Below are positions 32,236-41,639 of a stretch of 64,000 nucleotides of DNA, piece after piece. Position numbers and translations under genes: made by a program. How positions within the stretch are numbered: position 1 is the first letter of the stretch; the number at the start of each line of letters is the position of its first letter. The stretch spans positions 343,689 through 407,688 of the forward strand of contig NW_008246077.1 in the NCBI RefSeq assembly GCF_000281045.1, read 5' to 3'. A model generated the notes under the pieces. It worked only from the letters and a program-made list of their open reading frames with translations, was not told where the DNA came from and made no database searches. The DNA is from Saprolegnia diclina VS20. Lineage: Eukaryota > Oomycota > Saprolegniomycetes > Saprolegniales > Saprolegniaceae.

Positions 32236-35182
32236 ATGGCGTCGACGTTCCAGTGGGCTTTGCTGTTTCCAGACGTCCCGCTCTCCAACGTGGTGGCGCT
32301 CATTCTGTGCCACAATGCCCTCGAGTCCATTTCCTTTCAAGACGTACCGTCTCTAATTGTCATGCAAGCGATTGAGAAAGGGTGTGTAGATGCAGCTGCG
32401 GCATTTGCGCGTCCTCGACCTGTCCGCCAACAAGCTGCACAAGCTCACACCCATGGATGTCCAGCCACTGCGCCAGCTCGAGGTGCGCCACAGGCGTTCG
32501 TTGCGTGTTTTTAGCTTCAACCATAGGTCCTGGACCTGAGCTTCAATGCCTTTCGTACGATTCACGGCATTGAGCACCTTACGCATCTCAAAGCACTCAA
32601 CTTTGCCGGGAACCACATCAAGGCGGTCAAGAACCTCGAGTTCCTCGAGCATCTTGAGGTCATCTCGTTCATCTACACTGTACAAAACCGTAGTGTTGTT
32701 CTGAGTAGATCCTGAACTTGGCGCAAAACGAAATTCTAACGCCGCAAGCCCTCCGGCTCCTCTCTCTCAACAAGGTAGGTTCATGCATCGGCTCGTGCAT
32801 GACCGCACGACGTTAGCACCTCACGCACTTGAACATTGACGACAACCCGGTTGTGAGCCAGGGCAACCACCGCCACCACAGCGCCCATATACTCAACATC
32901 ATTCCGACGCTGCGGTCGCTCGGCTGCATCCACCTCGCGGCGCTCATTTTGCGGGAGAAGCGCAAGGACAAGAGCGCCAAACCCAAAGACGACACGCCGT
33001 CCGTGGTCACCGCCGTCGACGAGACGGACAGTCCGTACTGGATTGCACAAGCGTGCAAAAACGTCGGCTTGGTCTGCGATGCGCCCGAGGTGCGACGACT
33101 CCGAGTCGCTTGATTCACCCAATCACGGAATGCATATTAGGAGGCACCGCGCACACCGTCGCCAAAAAAGGTATCGCGGCACGAGCAACGGTCGCGCGAC
33201 GAGCTGCGCGCCAAGTCGTTTGCCCACCACATAAAGAAAGAGTCGCCGCCGCCACCACCGATGCCGCTCAAGACGAAGCCCAAGTGCTCGTTCGCCGCAC
33301 AGCAGAAGCGAGCGATCATGCTGAGTACGCCCAAGCCGTCGGCGGTCAAGCCGCCGCCGCCACCAAAAGTCGCACCACCGCCGCCCAGGAGCGTACCGGT
33401 GGTTTCGACCTTGAGAGGGTTTCTCCAGCCGACGCAGGCGTCGATCCACAGTACGCTGGCCGCCGAGCGCGAGAAATCCGCCAAAATCAAAAAGCCCAAG
33501 TCGGCCATGCACAAGCGACTACTGCGACGTGGTACGTTGCTCTCGGGCTGTATCTTCTTTGACACGCAGCGCTTGCAGAGGAAAAGCTACGACAATACTT
33601 GGTGGCGACGTCGCCGCCCAAGCTCGCACCGCCGTCGCCTCCAGCACCTCGGGCAACGACGGTGCCTCTCGTCTTGTCGCCATCACCAGCGCGCAACCAG
33701 ACGAGCACGAGTAGTACGCCGGGTCTGCACTCCGACTCGTCGACCGAAGCCTTTTTGCAAACCATTCGGTTGCGCGAATTTGTGACGCATGTGGCTGAAG
33801 ACCATGCGACGGCCTTGTCCGCGCTCGATATTCTCGTGACGCTCTGCGAGCGCAGCAGCCTCGAGATGGCCAAGCTCATCGACTTCAAGACCAATTTGGT
33901 TGGCGACTTCACATTTTTCATGTATATTTGACGGGGGTTGTAGGATTCGATGCATATCCTCGGGTACTTCTACGTCGAACCATCAATGCAGCAGGTGCTT
34001 GATGCAAGCCCGATGGAGCACGACAGCGTTCGACAGCAGCTGACCGAGCTCCACGACCTCAAGCGCGCAATGGCGTCGATCTTGAGCAACGTCGACTGGC
34101 CTGCTACGACAGCAACGGGGAGCGTCTCGTCCAGCACCACATCGCTTCTCCGCGCCGCTTGCGAGGCTCTGCGGACGTCTGCAATCGGTAACCTTCTCTC
34201 GTCGCCGGCGCCAACGTCGCTCGACCTACTCTCGCCCACGAGCTCTGTCGCCGGAAACACTGCTACGTTTTCGTTTGCCGTGGATGGCCGCGCTGAGCCG
34301 CACCGAGAGCTGGCGGTGGCCACCGACGACGACGACGTGTTCTTCCGAGACGAGCCGAGTACGCTAGTCGTGGAAGAAGCTACCCCGAACGACGCAGTGT
34401 TTTTGGACACGACTTCGGTCAACGACCCGCTAGACGCCACGTTTGATATCGACGCCGCGAAGGACGAGCTACTCGCCGACGCTGCTGGTGATGCTGATGA
34501 CACGAAGGTTCCCGAGACTGACGATGCTCTCGATGGCGAGCTCGATGAAGTGGCCATAGTCCACGACGTGGTCTCTACCGAGGAGTATGAGGAGGAGGAA
34601 GTAGCCGAAGCTGAGGCAGTGGAAGACGAAGAAGAAGCTGAAGAGGCAGAAGAAGCTGAAGAAGCTGAAGAAGACGAAGATGCGGAAGAAGATGAAGATG
34701 CGGAAGAAGACGAAGAAAACGAAGACGCTGCTGTGGATGAAGCAGCTGTAGAGGACGATGAAGAGGCTGCAGAGTACGACGAAGAGACTGCAGAAGACGA
34801 CGCAGACGGCGCCGCAGAAGCTGCAGACGACGACGAGGAGGAAGGAGAAGCCGATGACGATGCGCTGACGCACGGCGATTGGGAGCAAGGGTTTGACGAA
34901 TCGTCTCAGCATCATTACTGGTTCAACTCGGCGACGGAAGAAAGTTCGTGGACGCCGCCACCGGGCTGGCCGTACGATCTCCAGGGCAACCTCCTCGCAT
35001 CGCAAACTGCCGCCAACGACGACGAAGAAGAAGACGAGGACGGTGAAGAGAACGAGGCGGAAGAAGACGCGTCCGAAGAGTTGAGCCTCGAGGCGCGGAT
35101 TGCGATGGCGCTTCAGGGCGGCAGCGCTCCCGCCGACGATGAAGTTGACTTTAGCGACAACGACTCGCTTCCTGACCTGTAG
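32236..35182 (+). CDS. LRR / WW-domain protein with acidic region
   Basis: Spliced gene of 873 residues. Exons are 32236-32343, 32390-32482, 32527-32658, 32709-32774, 32817-33089, 33141-33531, 33579-33898 and 33944-35182; introns are 42-51 nt. The N-terminal exons each hold about one leucine-rich repeat of SDS22 type (LRHLRVLDLSANKLHKL, LEVLDLSFNAFRTIHGIEHL, LKALNFAGNHIKAVKNLEFL). A basic and Pro-rich middle (PPPPPKVAPPPPRSVP) follows, then a helical segment. Residues about 667-767 are very acidic, encoded by GAA/GAC-rich repeats. One WW domain lies at about 773-805 (DWEQGFDESSQHHYWFNSAT through ESSWTPPPGW), complete with both Trp and the final Pro. WW domains bind Pro-rich ligands. Adjacent SDS22-type repeats suggest an axonemal or phosphatase-docking role; this is inference. 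Confidence 0.85.
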
Positions 35183-35224
35183 ACGAGTCCTAAGACTATG
35201 CAATTGTGCACGTAAACTTTCTCA

Positions 35225-37186
35225 TTATTCGCGCACCACAGGCTGCCACGTATAGGTGCCATAGCTCGCATCGCAGTACCACGTTTGCTCCAGTGCCGTG
35301 TGTTCGGCGGCCTCGCAGCCAATACCGTCTCTCTTGGGCTCGTTGCAGCACACCCAGTGCCCTGGAAGAAGCGTGCCCCCCATATAGTAGGCCGCATGCG
35401 CGCGGCACGAGCGCGTTGCCACTGCCGGGTTGAAGGGTGCGTCGCAGCGGCGGCACCGCTCCAAACTGCTTGTTTCGTGGGCCACAAGTGCCTCGCGGAA
35501 CCATGTCGTGGCGTGGGCTAAGCCCAGTGTACCATCGCGGCATACACGGGGCGGGGCCGCCGCATGCGCCGCCGCAAGCGACCGAAGAAGGCTAAAGAGG
35601 ATGCCTTGGGCGCCAACTTCGCCGTATCGTATCGCAAACACGTGGCTGCGGCTCGGGTCATTCGCAGGGTACAACGGCAGTGACCCGCCGGTGACGGCCG
35701 TGATCCAATCGGGCAACGCGTCCAGATCCACGTCGTCAAAGATCAGAAAGAGCATTGGGGTCCGGCAGTGCGCGGCATACAGGAACTCGAGTTTGCAGTT
35801 GATCGAGGCGATGTAGGCGGCCGATAAGCAAACGAGGACGGCGCCGACATTCGAGACGGCGGTCGCCATCGCAGCGTATATATTGCCCTTCATGTAGCCC
35901 ATGACATCCATCCATACACGGAGATGGGCGATCGAGCCTTGCTGATACAGCTGCAGCACGGCCGACTGCTGCTTCCATGCGTACGAGAACATGGCATCGA
36001 TCTGCACCGCCGCCCGGGGGAGGCCGTGGGCATCAACCATCGCCGGTGGCGGCGCTAGTGACAGGCGTGTTACCGTGTACTGCACCGTGTCGGTAATCAC
36101 AGTTGAAGGCACGAGCGACGTGATGTTTGGCTGCGGCAGTTGTGCATCTGCTGGCAACTGCCAGCCGTGTAGCATCAATGGCACCGCCGCAGCACGACCC
36201 AAGGCAGTAGCCTGCGCTTGACGGTCTTGAAGCACAGCGGCTTCGTACGCCGTTAACCGAGCCTCTTCTGTCACGTAGAGATGACACTCGTCGACCAAGG
36301 CGCTGTGGACGTACGCGAGGAGGTCCGAGGCCGTGCACGAGTCGGACACGCAGCACGGGCTTCCGTCAATCTCGGCATACTTGGTAAAGATGCCGTCCAG
36401 ACGGGATGGGCGCAGCGGATACCAAAGCCGCCCTGCAAACGCGAGGCCCAGCCACTCGGGGAGGCCGCCGCGCTCGCAGCAGTTGATGGGAAGCAGACTC
36501 TTTTTGGTCACAAGCGCCACCTCGAGGGCGCGTTGGTATGCTGGCGACGTGGGCGACGACTCGGTGATGACGCACAGCACGAGCTTGGCACATACAATGG
36601 CTTCGAGCGCAGTTGCATCGCTCGCATTGACAACTTGGCAGCGCTCAGGCATCGCCAGCCCTTGCGACGTCAGCGTAGCCAGGAAAGCAGCGACGGTTTG
36701 GCCAGCGTCGCCTTCAAAGAGTATGCACACATCGTGCTGATAGGTGTCCGGCACTATCGGAGGCAGCGCCGGCTCGGGCATTTCTGGCAGTGGCAGCCAG
36801 GCGCCGGCAGCCACGAGCTGCTGCAGCGCGTGCACCTTGTCGTTGAGCGATGGGACCCACGTGCCGTAGCCAAAGCAAATGGCCCCGATGGCACCCGACG
36901 GCTCAAAGTAGCTCTCCAAGGACGCACATCGGATCGTCTTGCGACTGTCCTTTAAGAACGAAAGCGACGTGAGGAGGACGTCGGAGAATGCAAAGTAGAC
37001 GTCCATGGCCACGATCGCGAGCTCGCACTGCTGCAATAAAGCGTAGCGCGATGTGATGTTGATGGGAAAGAGCTCAGTGATGATAGGCACGGTGGCGTCA
37101 ACGCACAGGAGGCGGCGTACAGCGTCCACCTGCGACGAGTGCGAGAGCACGACCATTTTGGCCGACGACGAGACGCCCGACCCCAT
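35225..37186 (-). CDS. Multi-TIR protein with N-myristoylation motif and Cys/His-rich C-terminus
   Basis: Intronless gene of 653 residues; the first ATG is at 37186. The N-terminus MGSGVSSS fits an N-myristoylation signal (Gly2, Ser6). The clearest TIR domain is at about 397-525: DAMFSYAWKQQSAV, RVWMDVMGYMKGNIYAAMA, VGAVLVCLSAAYIASINCKL followed by E467, in the position of the catalytic Glu of NAD-cleaving TIRs. Two weaker TIR-like segments precede it: about 151-235 (HDVCILFEGDAGQTVAAFLA, AKLVLCVITESSPTSPAYQR) and about 10-105 (KMVVLSHSSQVDAVRRLL, CELAIVAMD). The C-terminus (about 578-629) has CRRC, C..H, HWVCC and a GC...H, a CHORD-like zinc-binding arrangement. It may be a membrane-tethered NADase or signalling scaffold. 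It is convergent with the WW gene at 42 bp. Confidence 0.8.
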   Translation of the reverse strand: MGSGVSSSAKMVVLSHSSQVDAVRRLLCVDATVPIITELFPINITSRYALLQQCELAIVAMDVYFAFSDVLLTSLSFLKDSRKTIRCASLESYFEPSGAIGAICFGYGTWVPSLNDKVHALQQLVAAGAWLPLPEMPEPALPPIVPDTYQHDVCILFEGDAGQTVAAFLATLTSQGLAMPERCQVVNASDATALEAIVCAKLVLCVITESSPTSPAYQRALEVALVTKKSLLPINCCERGGLPEWLGLAFAGRLWYPLRPSRLDGIFTKYAEIDGSPCCVSDSCTASDLLAYVHSALVDECHLYVTEEARLTAYEAAVLQDRQAQATALGRAAAVPLMLHGWQLPADAQLPQPNITSLVPSTVITDTVQYTVTRLSLAPPPAMVDAHGLPRAAVQIDAMFSYAWKQQSAVLQLYQQGSIAHLRVWMDVMGYMKGNIYAAMATAVSNVGAVLVCLSAAYIASINCKLEFLYAAHCRTPMLFLIFDDVDLDALPDWITAVTGGSLPLYPANDPSRSHVFAIRYGEVGAQGILFSLLRSLAAAHAAAPPRVCRDGTLGLAHATTWFREALVAHETSSLERCRRCDAPFNPAVATRSCRAHAAYYMGGTLLPGHWVCCNEPKRDGIGCEAAEHTALEQTWYCDASYGTYTWQPVVRE

Positions 37187-37817
37187 GGCTATTTCGTGTC
37201 GTTTCAAGATACAAACGTGGGATTTGTTTGAGTATCAAGTAGGCAACGATCGAGTGGGCGATGCATTCGAGCTCGCGGGCGAATTCGTGACCGAGGTACC
37301 TCCCCGCACGCTGCGCCGCGAGATGCCGAGGCACTTGTCCAAGTGCGGTGCAAACCGCGTCGCCAGTACCTCGTGTCGCCACAGCATCATTAGCTCCAGT
37401 GCTTAAACGCAAACAGTACATTTCCGTTGCAGCGTGGGCAGGTTACGTGGGCTGCGCTGACTTTGGCTAAAGGCGGGGAGGGCTGCATGCTGGATCGCGT
37501 TGGCATGTCGTACAACCCCAAGATGTCCATGGCCTCGGTCTTGACAAGACGATGCATCTACCGTGTATACGCTCATCGACTATACTCGATGCCAATGTAT
37601 AGTACCTCGAGGCAGACATCCCATGCGACTTCATCGACCAAGGCCGCGAGCACGCTTGCCTCCCACGCCTGTGCCATCTCGCTGCAAGCAACCGAATCTT
37701 CCGGATATTATTATCCGGAATATAATATTATAGTGTGCTTTTGACATGTAATAGTGTATATAGACCGGATACCGTCGTCGCAATCCGGATGCGCAACTCG
37801 AAGCGGCGCCAAGTGGA
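37187..37817. promoter_or_regulatory. 631-bp divergent intergenic region
   Basis: This region separates the multi-TIR gene (minus) from the LRR-IQ-Tudor gene (plus). No exon is supported. The distal part holds several CCGGATA cores (37699-37720, near 37765 and near 37783) within 120 bp of the plus-strand start. Confidence 0.5.
37699..37720. promoter_or_regulatory. Perfect 9-bp hairpin TTCCGGATA / TATCCGGAA
   Basis: The arms are 37699-37707 and 37712-37720, with a 4-nt loop. The core is the same CCGGATA seen between TIM10 and the NnrU-like gene and near the SDHAF4/myotubularin promoter. It lies about 100 bp upstream of the LRR-IQ-Tudor start codon. Confidence 0.55.
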
Positions 37818-40800
37818 ATGGCACGACGGGTGCGGCCCCGCCCCGCGGCCGTGCCAACCAAATCGTTGCTGGGAAAACCAGTGCATGCCAAGACCACTGC
37901 ATTAAGCAACCAGTGTAATATCGAGCCGCTGGTTGCGCAGAGCCTGGCGTCTGGCACACTCGACCTTGCGGCTGCGGCCGACACGATCGACGACGTGGCT
38001 CTCGTAGCAATTGCGGGCCGCCTCGCGCCGCATGCAGCGTCCATGCACAACCTTGTGCTCTCTGGCTCGGAGCGCATCTCAGCGGTAGCATCTACCATAC
38101 CATACCGCGTCCATCAACGGATGTCTAGATTGGCATGCGCTCGGTAGCCCACGCATTGGGGAGCGAGCTTCGGCGACTGGTGTACGCACACGTGCCCGTG
38201 CAGCACGACGTCCTCAAAGTGCTCACCACGCGCATTGAGGTGCTCGAAGACGTCGACTTTTCATGTTCGCCCAACTTGTCTGGTGAAGCGATCCGCGAGT
38301 TCATTCCATGCTGCAACCGATCGCTGCGAATATGCAACCTCTCGTATTGCCCCATGGTCACTGACGATGGTACGCCTCGCTGACGTTATGGCCACGTACC
38401 AGCTACGAGTAGCACTGTGCTGGCTGGCGGGAACGATCGGCGCTCAAGGTGGGCTCACGCAGTGCCGAAAGCTTCGGTCCCTGAATTTGGCCCAAACCCT
38501 CGCCATCACAGACCGAGGCCTATGTGCACTTGCCGTCGGGTGCCGCGCACTGCAGTTTCTCAACCTCGAAGGACTCTTGCATGTGACAGACATTGGCTTG
38601 ACGCAGCTTGCACGCGGCTGCAAGCAACTGCGGGTCGTCCATCTCAAGCGCTGCGTTCAGGTTCGCGCGTTCCGCATGCAGTCCGTGTTGAAGGACCGCT
38701 TTAGGTTTCGGACATTGGTGTCACCGCTCTTGGCAAGCACTGTCCCAAGCTCCAGAGTATGAACCTTTGTGGCGTGGTGCTCTTGACAACGTCGGGGCTG
38801 ACACAATTGGTATCCCATGCGCGCGCGCTTCAGGTCCTGGATGTCCAAGGTTGCAGCTTGCTAACAGAAGAAGCGCTATGCATTCTCGCCACGGCGCTGC
38901 CAGCTCTGCAGCACCTCAACGTGACGGGGTGTCAGCAAATTACTGAAAACGGACTTCGAACTCTTGCGACGCACCTTCCGTTCGTGCAACTGGCGACGAC
39001 CTTTCGAGGCCTCGAGCCGAAAACCAACGCCACGGAGCTCAAGTTTGCGCACCACAAGTCGACGATTGCGCACTCGGCGGCCCTCCGCCTTCAGGCGTGG
39101 TACCGTGGGCACCTCGGGCGGCGCATTGCAACCTCGTGGCGCCACGTCATGGTTGAAACGCCCGCCGCTAACGTCATTCGGCGCGCCTACTATCGACATC
39201 GGCTTCGGACCGAACTTGCGCGGCGCGTCGCTCACACCGAATACATTGCTCGCCTCGTGGCACGCATCCAAGCACTTGTGCGAGGCGTCCTCGTGCGCAC
39301 ACGCATCCAGCGCGAGCTCGATGAAGCGTATGCCCACACGGTCGCTACACGCGCGGCCAAGCGCATTCAAACTCGCTTTCGTGGCTTTCGCATTCGGCGA
39401 CAAGTCAACCCTGTTAATGTGGCCCTCGCGCGCATGTACATGCGCTTTGCCGAGGAGCGTCGAGCGCGATGTGCCGTGCGCGTCCAGCGTTGCTACCGCC
39501 GTCGACTGAACCGGTGTCGACTCTCGGAGGTTGTGGGGCTGGCCCAGCGCTGGCGGCAGCAGTGCCACGACGCCGCGACGAAGCTCCAGCGGCTTTTCCG
39601 CGCCCGGGCAGCGCGCGCACTCACGCGGAGTCTTCAGCGCGAGCTCGAGGCGCGCCGAGCGTGGAAGGCGCATTGCGTCAACATGGCGATCAAACTCCAG
39701 TCCCATTGGCGGCGGCATGCATCCTGGCGTCACTTGCAGCGCGCGCGCTTGGAGTTCGCGCGGCAACAAGCCATCTTGGCAGCAGCTGCGACGCGCATCG
39801 AGGCGCTCGTGCGCGGCTGGTTTGGCCGCCGCGCCGCCCATGCGCGACGCGACCAAGTCGCGTCCTGGCACGCGGCAGCGGCGACGATCCAGCGGGCATG
39901 GCACGCCTATCTACACCCGACGCATGGCACGGTCGAGTACTCCAAGCTCGTCTCGGACATCAAGTGGCAGCTGCACCTGGAAGCGGCCGAGGCCGAAGCC
40001 CGAAAAGACGCCCTTCTCGAGCGGGAACGGCAGGCGGCGATGCGGGACTCGGCGTCCGAGGCCGACAGTGAAGACGATTGGTACGAGCAAGAGGCTTCGT
40101 TTTGGTTTTCGCCGTCTCGGAACGAACGCGAGTGGACGCGCCCGAACCGCTTCGCCCGCGAGAAGAGCCTCGTCGGCGTCTCCATCCGCGTCTTTTGGCC
40201 GCTCGAGGACGCGTGGTTCGAAGGGGTCATCACAAAATTCTGTGCGTCGCGCGTCAAGCACCGCATCGCATACCTCGATGGCGACCACGAGTGGCTCGAG
40301 CTCGATGCGATGGACGAGACGCAGCTCCAAGTGCACAACGGCTCGTGGATGATGTATGAAAATTACTACCCAAGCGCATTGGCGCTCAAGGCAGCGCTCT
40401 ACGTGCACGTGCGGTTTCAGATCTACTCGGTCGAGTACTTTTGCTGGCGCGCCGGCTGGATCGAGTCGTTTGACGCTACACGGGACGTGTTTCGGGTCGT
40501 CTACGACGACGATGCGATGACCATGGTCGATGCTGACCTCTTTGCGTGCGAAGACGAAGTTCGAGTCCAGGACAAGCGGTCGCTGCAGTGGTTCCACTTG
40601 GGTACCTTCTTTTTTGGGCTCGGCGATCCGACGCTGCGGGTCGCCGACTACCTCGCGTACGTCCCACCGGTCTACGATGCGACGTACGAGGACGACGGTG
40701 CAATCGAATGGAACGCCGCCGAGTACGGAGGCGACACGACAGAGTATGCTACCGAGTGGCAGGACGAGGTAGCAGCTTATGACGAAAGCTTCGTCGCTGC

Positions 40801-40981
40801 AGCGGATGCGTTTGCGACCGGCGACGCGACGGCTTTCGCAAGTCTGGACGAGCCGAATGGCATGGAGGCAGCAAACGACGGTGATGACGAAGGCGATGAA
40901 GACGAGGAAGATGACGCAGACGATGCGGATGAAGATGCTGACGACGACGATGATGCTTCCGACGACGAAGACGACACATGA
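37818..40981 (+). CDS. AMN1-type LRR, multi-IQ, Tudor-like protein
   Basis: Spliced gene of 1008 residues. Exons are 37818-38084, 38129-38369, 38413-38654 and 38705-40981, with introns of 44, 43 and 50 nt. Residues about 60-360 are cysteine-containing leucine-rich repeats of the AMN1/F-box-LRR type (LRSLNLAQTLAITDRGLCAL, LQFLNLEGLLHVTDIGLTQL, LQHLNVTGCQQITENGLRTL). Residues about 375-655 hold about eight IQ-like motifs (LQAWYRGHLGRRI, IQALVRGVLVRTRIQ, IQTRFRGFRIRRQ, LQSHWRRHASWRHL, IEALVRGWFGRRAAHARR), expected to bind calmodulin-like light chains. A Tudor-like fold follows at about 738-790 (VGVSIRVFWPLEDAWFEGVI, KHRIAYLDGDHEWLEL). The tail is strongly acidic. No F-box is evident. It may link calcium/calmodulin to a scaffold. 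The stop lies 17 bp from the end of SDHAF4. Confidence 0.85.
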
Positions 40982-40998
40982 CACGAGCAGTATATCGA

Positions 40999-41334
40999 TT
41001 AGAAATCCATACAGCGACCCTTCTTCTCCCAGTCGCCAAAGCGCGTGGGCTCCATGTACTTGCCGCCGCGCGACGGGCCACCCCATTCGGTGCCGGCGGG
41101 TCCAATCGTGACCATCTCTTCCTCGTCGTCTTCATCCTCGTCATCATCGAGCACCGTGTCGACGATAATGGCGCGCGCATGTGGCTTGTCATGCTCGGGC
41201 ACGAAGCTCTTGGGCGCGTCGCTAAAGGCGCGGGCGGCCATCGGCGTTGGGCGCGGCAGGCTGCGGAGGACGCGGGCGAGCATGTCGGAATCTTCGGGGT
41301 CGTTCGTGCTGTGTGGCAGCAGCGAGCGTCTCAT
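40999..41334 (-). CDS. SDHAF4: Succinate dehydrogenase assembly factor 4 (DUF1674)
   Basis: Single exon, 111 residues from the ATG at 41334. The C-terminal signature of the family is complete: EWGGPSRGG, then EPTRFGDWEKKGRCMDF, matching the EPTR.GDWE.KGR..DF end of SDHAF4/Sdh8. The protein binds flavinylated succinate dehydrogenase subunit A in the mitochondrial matrix and promotes assembly of complex II. The N-terminal third (MLARVLRSLPRPTPMAARAF, from the second Met) is basic and suited to mitochondrial import, so translation could begin at either Met. An acidic stretch (DDDEDEDDEEE) precedes the signature. Upstream it faces the myotubularin gene across 305 bp. Confidence 0.9.
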   Translation of the reverse strand: MRRSLLPHSTNDPEDSDMLARVLRSLPRPTPMAARAFSDAPKSFVPEHDKPHARAIIVDTVLDDDEDEDDEEEMVTIGPAGTEWGGPSRGGKYMEPTRFGDWEKKGRCMDF

Positions 41335-41639
41335 TGGCCATACGATCTTATATTTCAGCCAATCCCCGTCGACCAATTTATCAGATTTGGACCAATCCGA
41401 TACCAGGCTTGCCTCCGTGTCGCACCACCATGCATCTGACGCTGCGCGTGCTGATTGGTCCAAAGTCGCGACCGGCGTGGCCAGGGAGAAGCCGTATCCG
41501 GATACCCCAAGATACGCGGCGAGGGCTATTTTTTAACGAAAATTAGAATCCAATACAATACTCTAGGTCGAACGATGTCAAGGCCATTAAATTGCGTTGT
41601 GGATGGCCTGGCGGCTATTTTTGCGCGGCCCGTATCCGG
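41335..41639. promoter_or_regulatory. Divergent promoter, SDHAF4 / myotubularin
   Basis: Holds GTATCCGGATAC, a perfect 12-bp palindrome, at 41494-41505. A second GTATCCGGAT at 41632-41641 overlaps the myotubularin start codon. CCAAT-type sequences occur near 41358, 41388 and 41453. No coding exon is seen. Confidence 0.55.

Noticed and set aside
34469-35203. Long hydrophobic open frame on the minus strand (Phe/Val-rich)
   Set aside because: It is the antisense of the GAA/GAC-rich acidic region of the LRR/WW gene; the apparent membrane protein is a composition artefact.
39911-41086. Open frame of about 390 codons on the minus strand
   Set aside because: It is antisense to the Tudor-like and acidic part of the LRR-IQ gene; Val/Phe runs mirror Asp/Glu codons.
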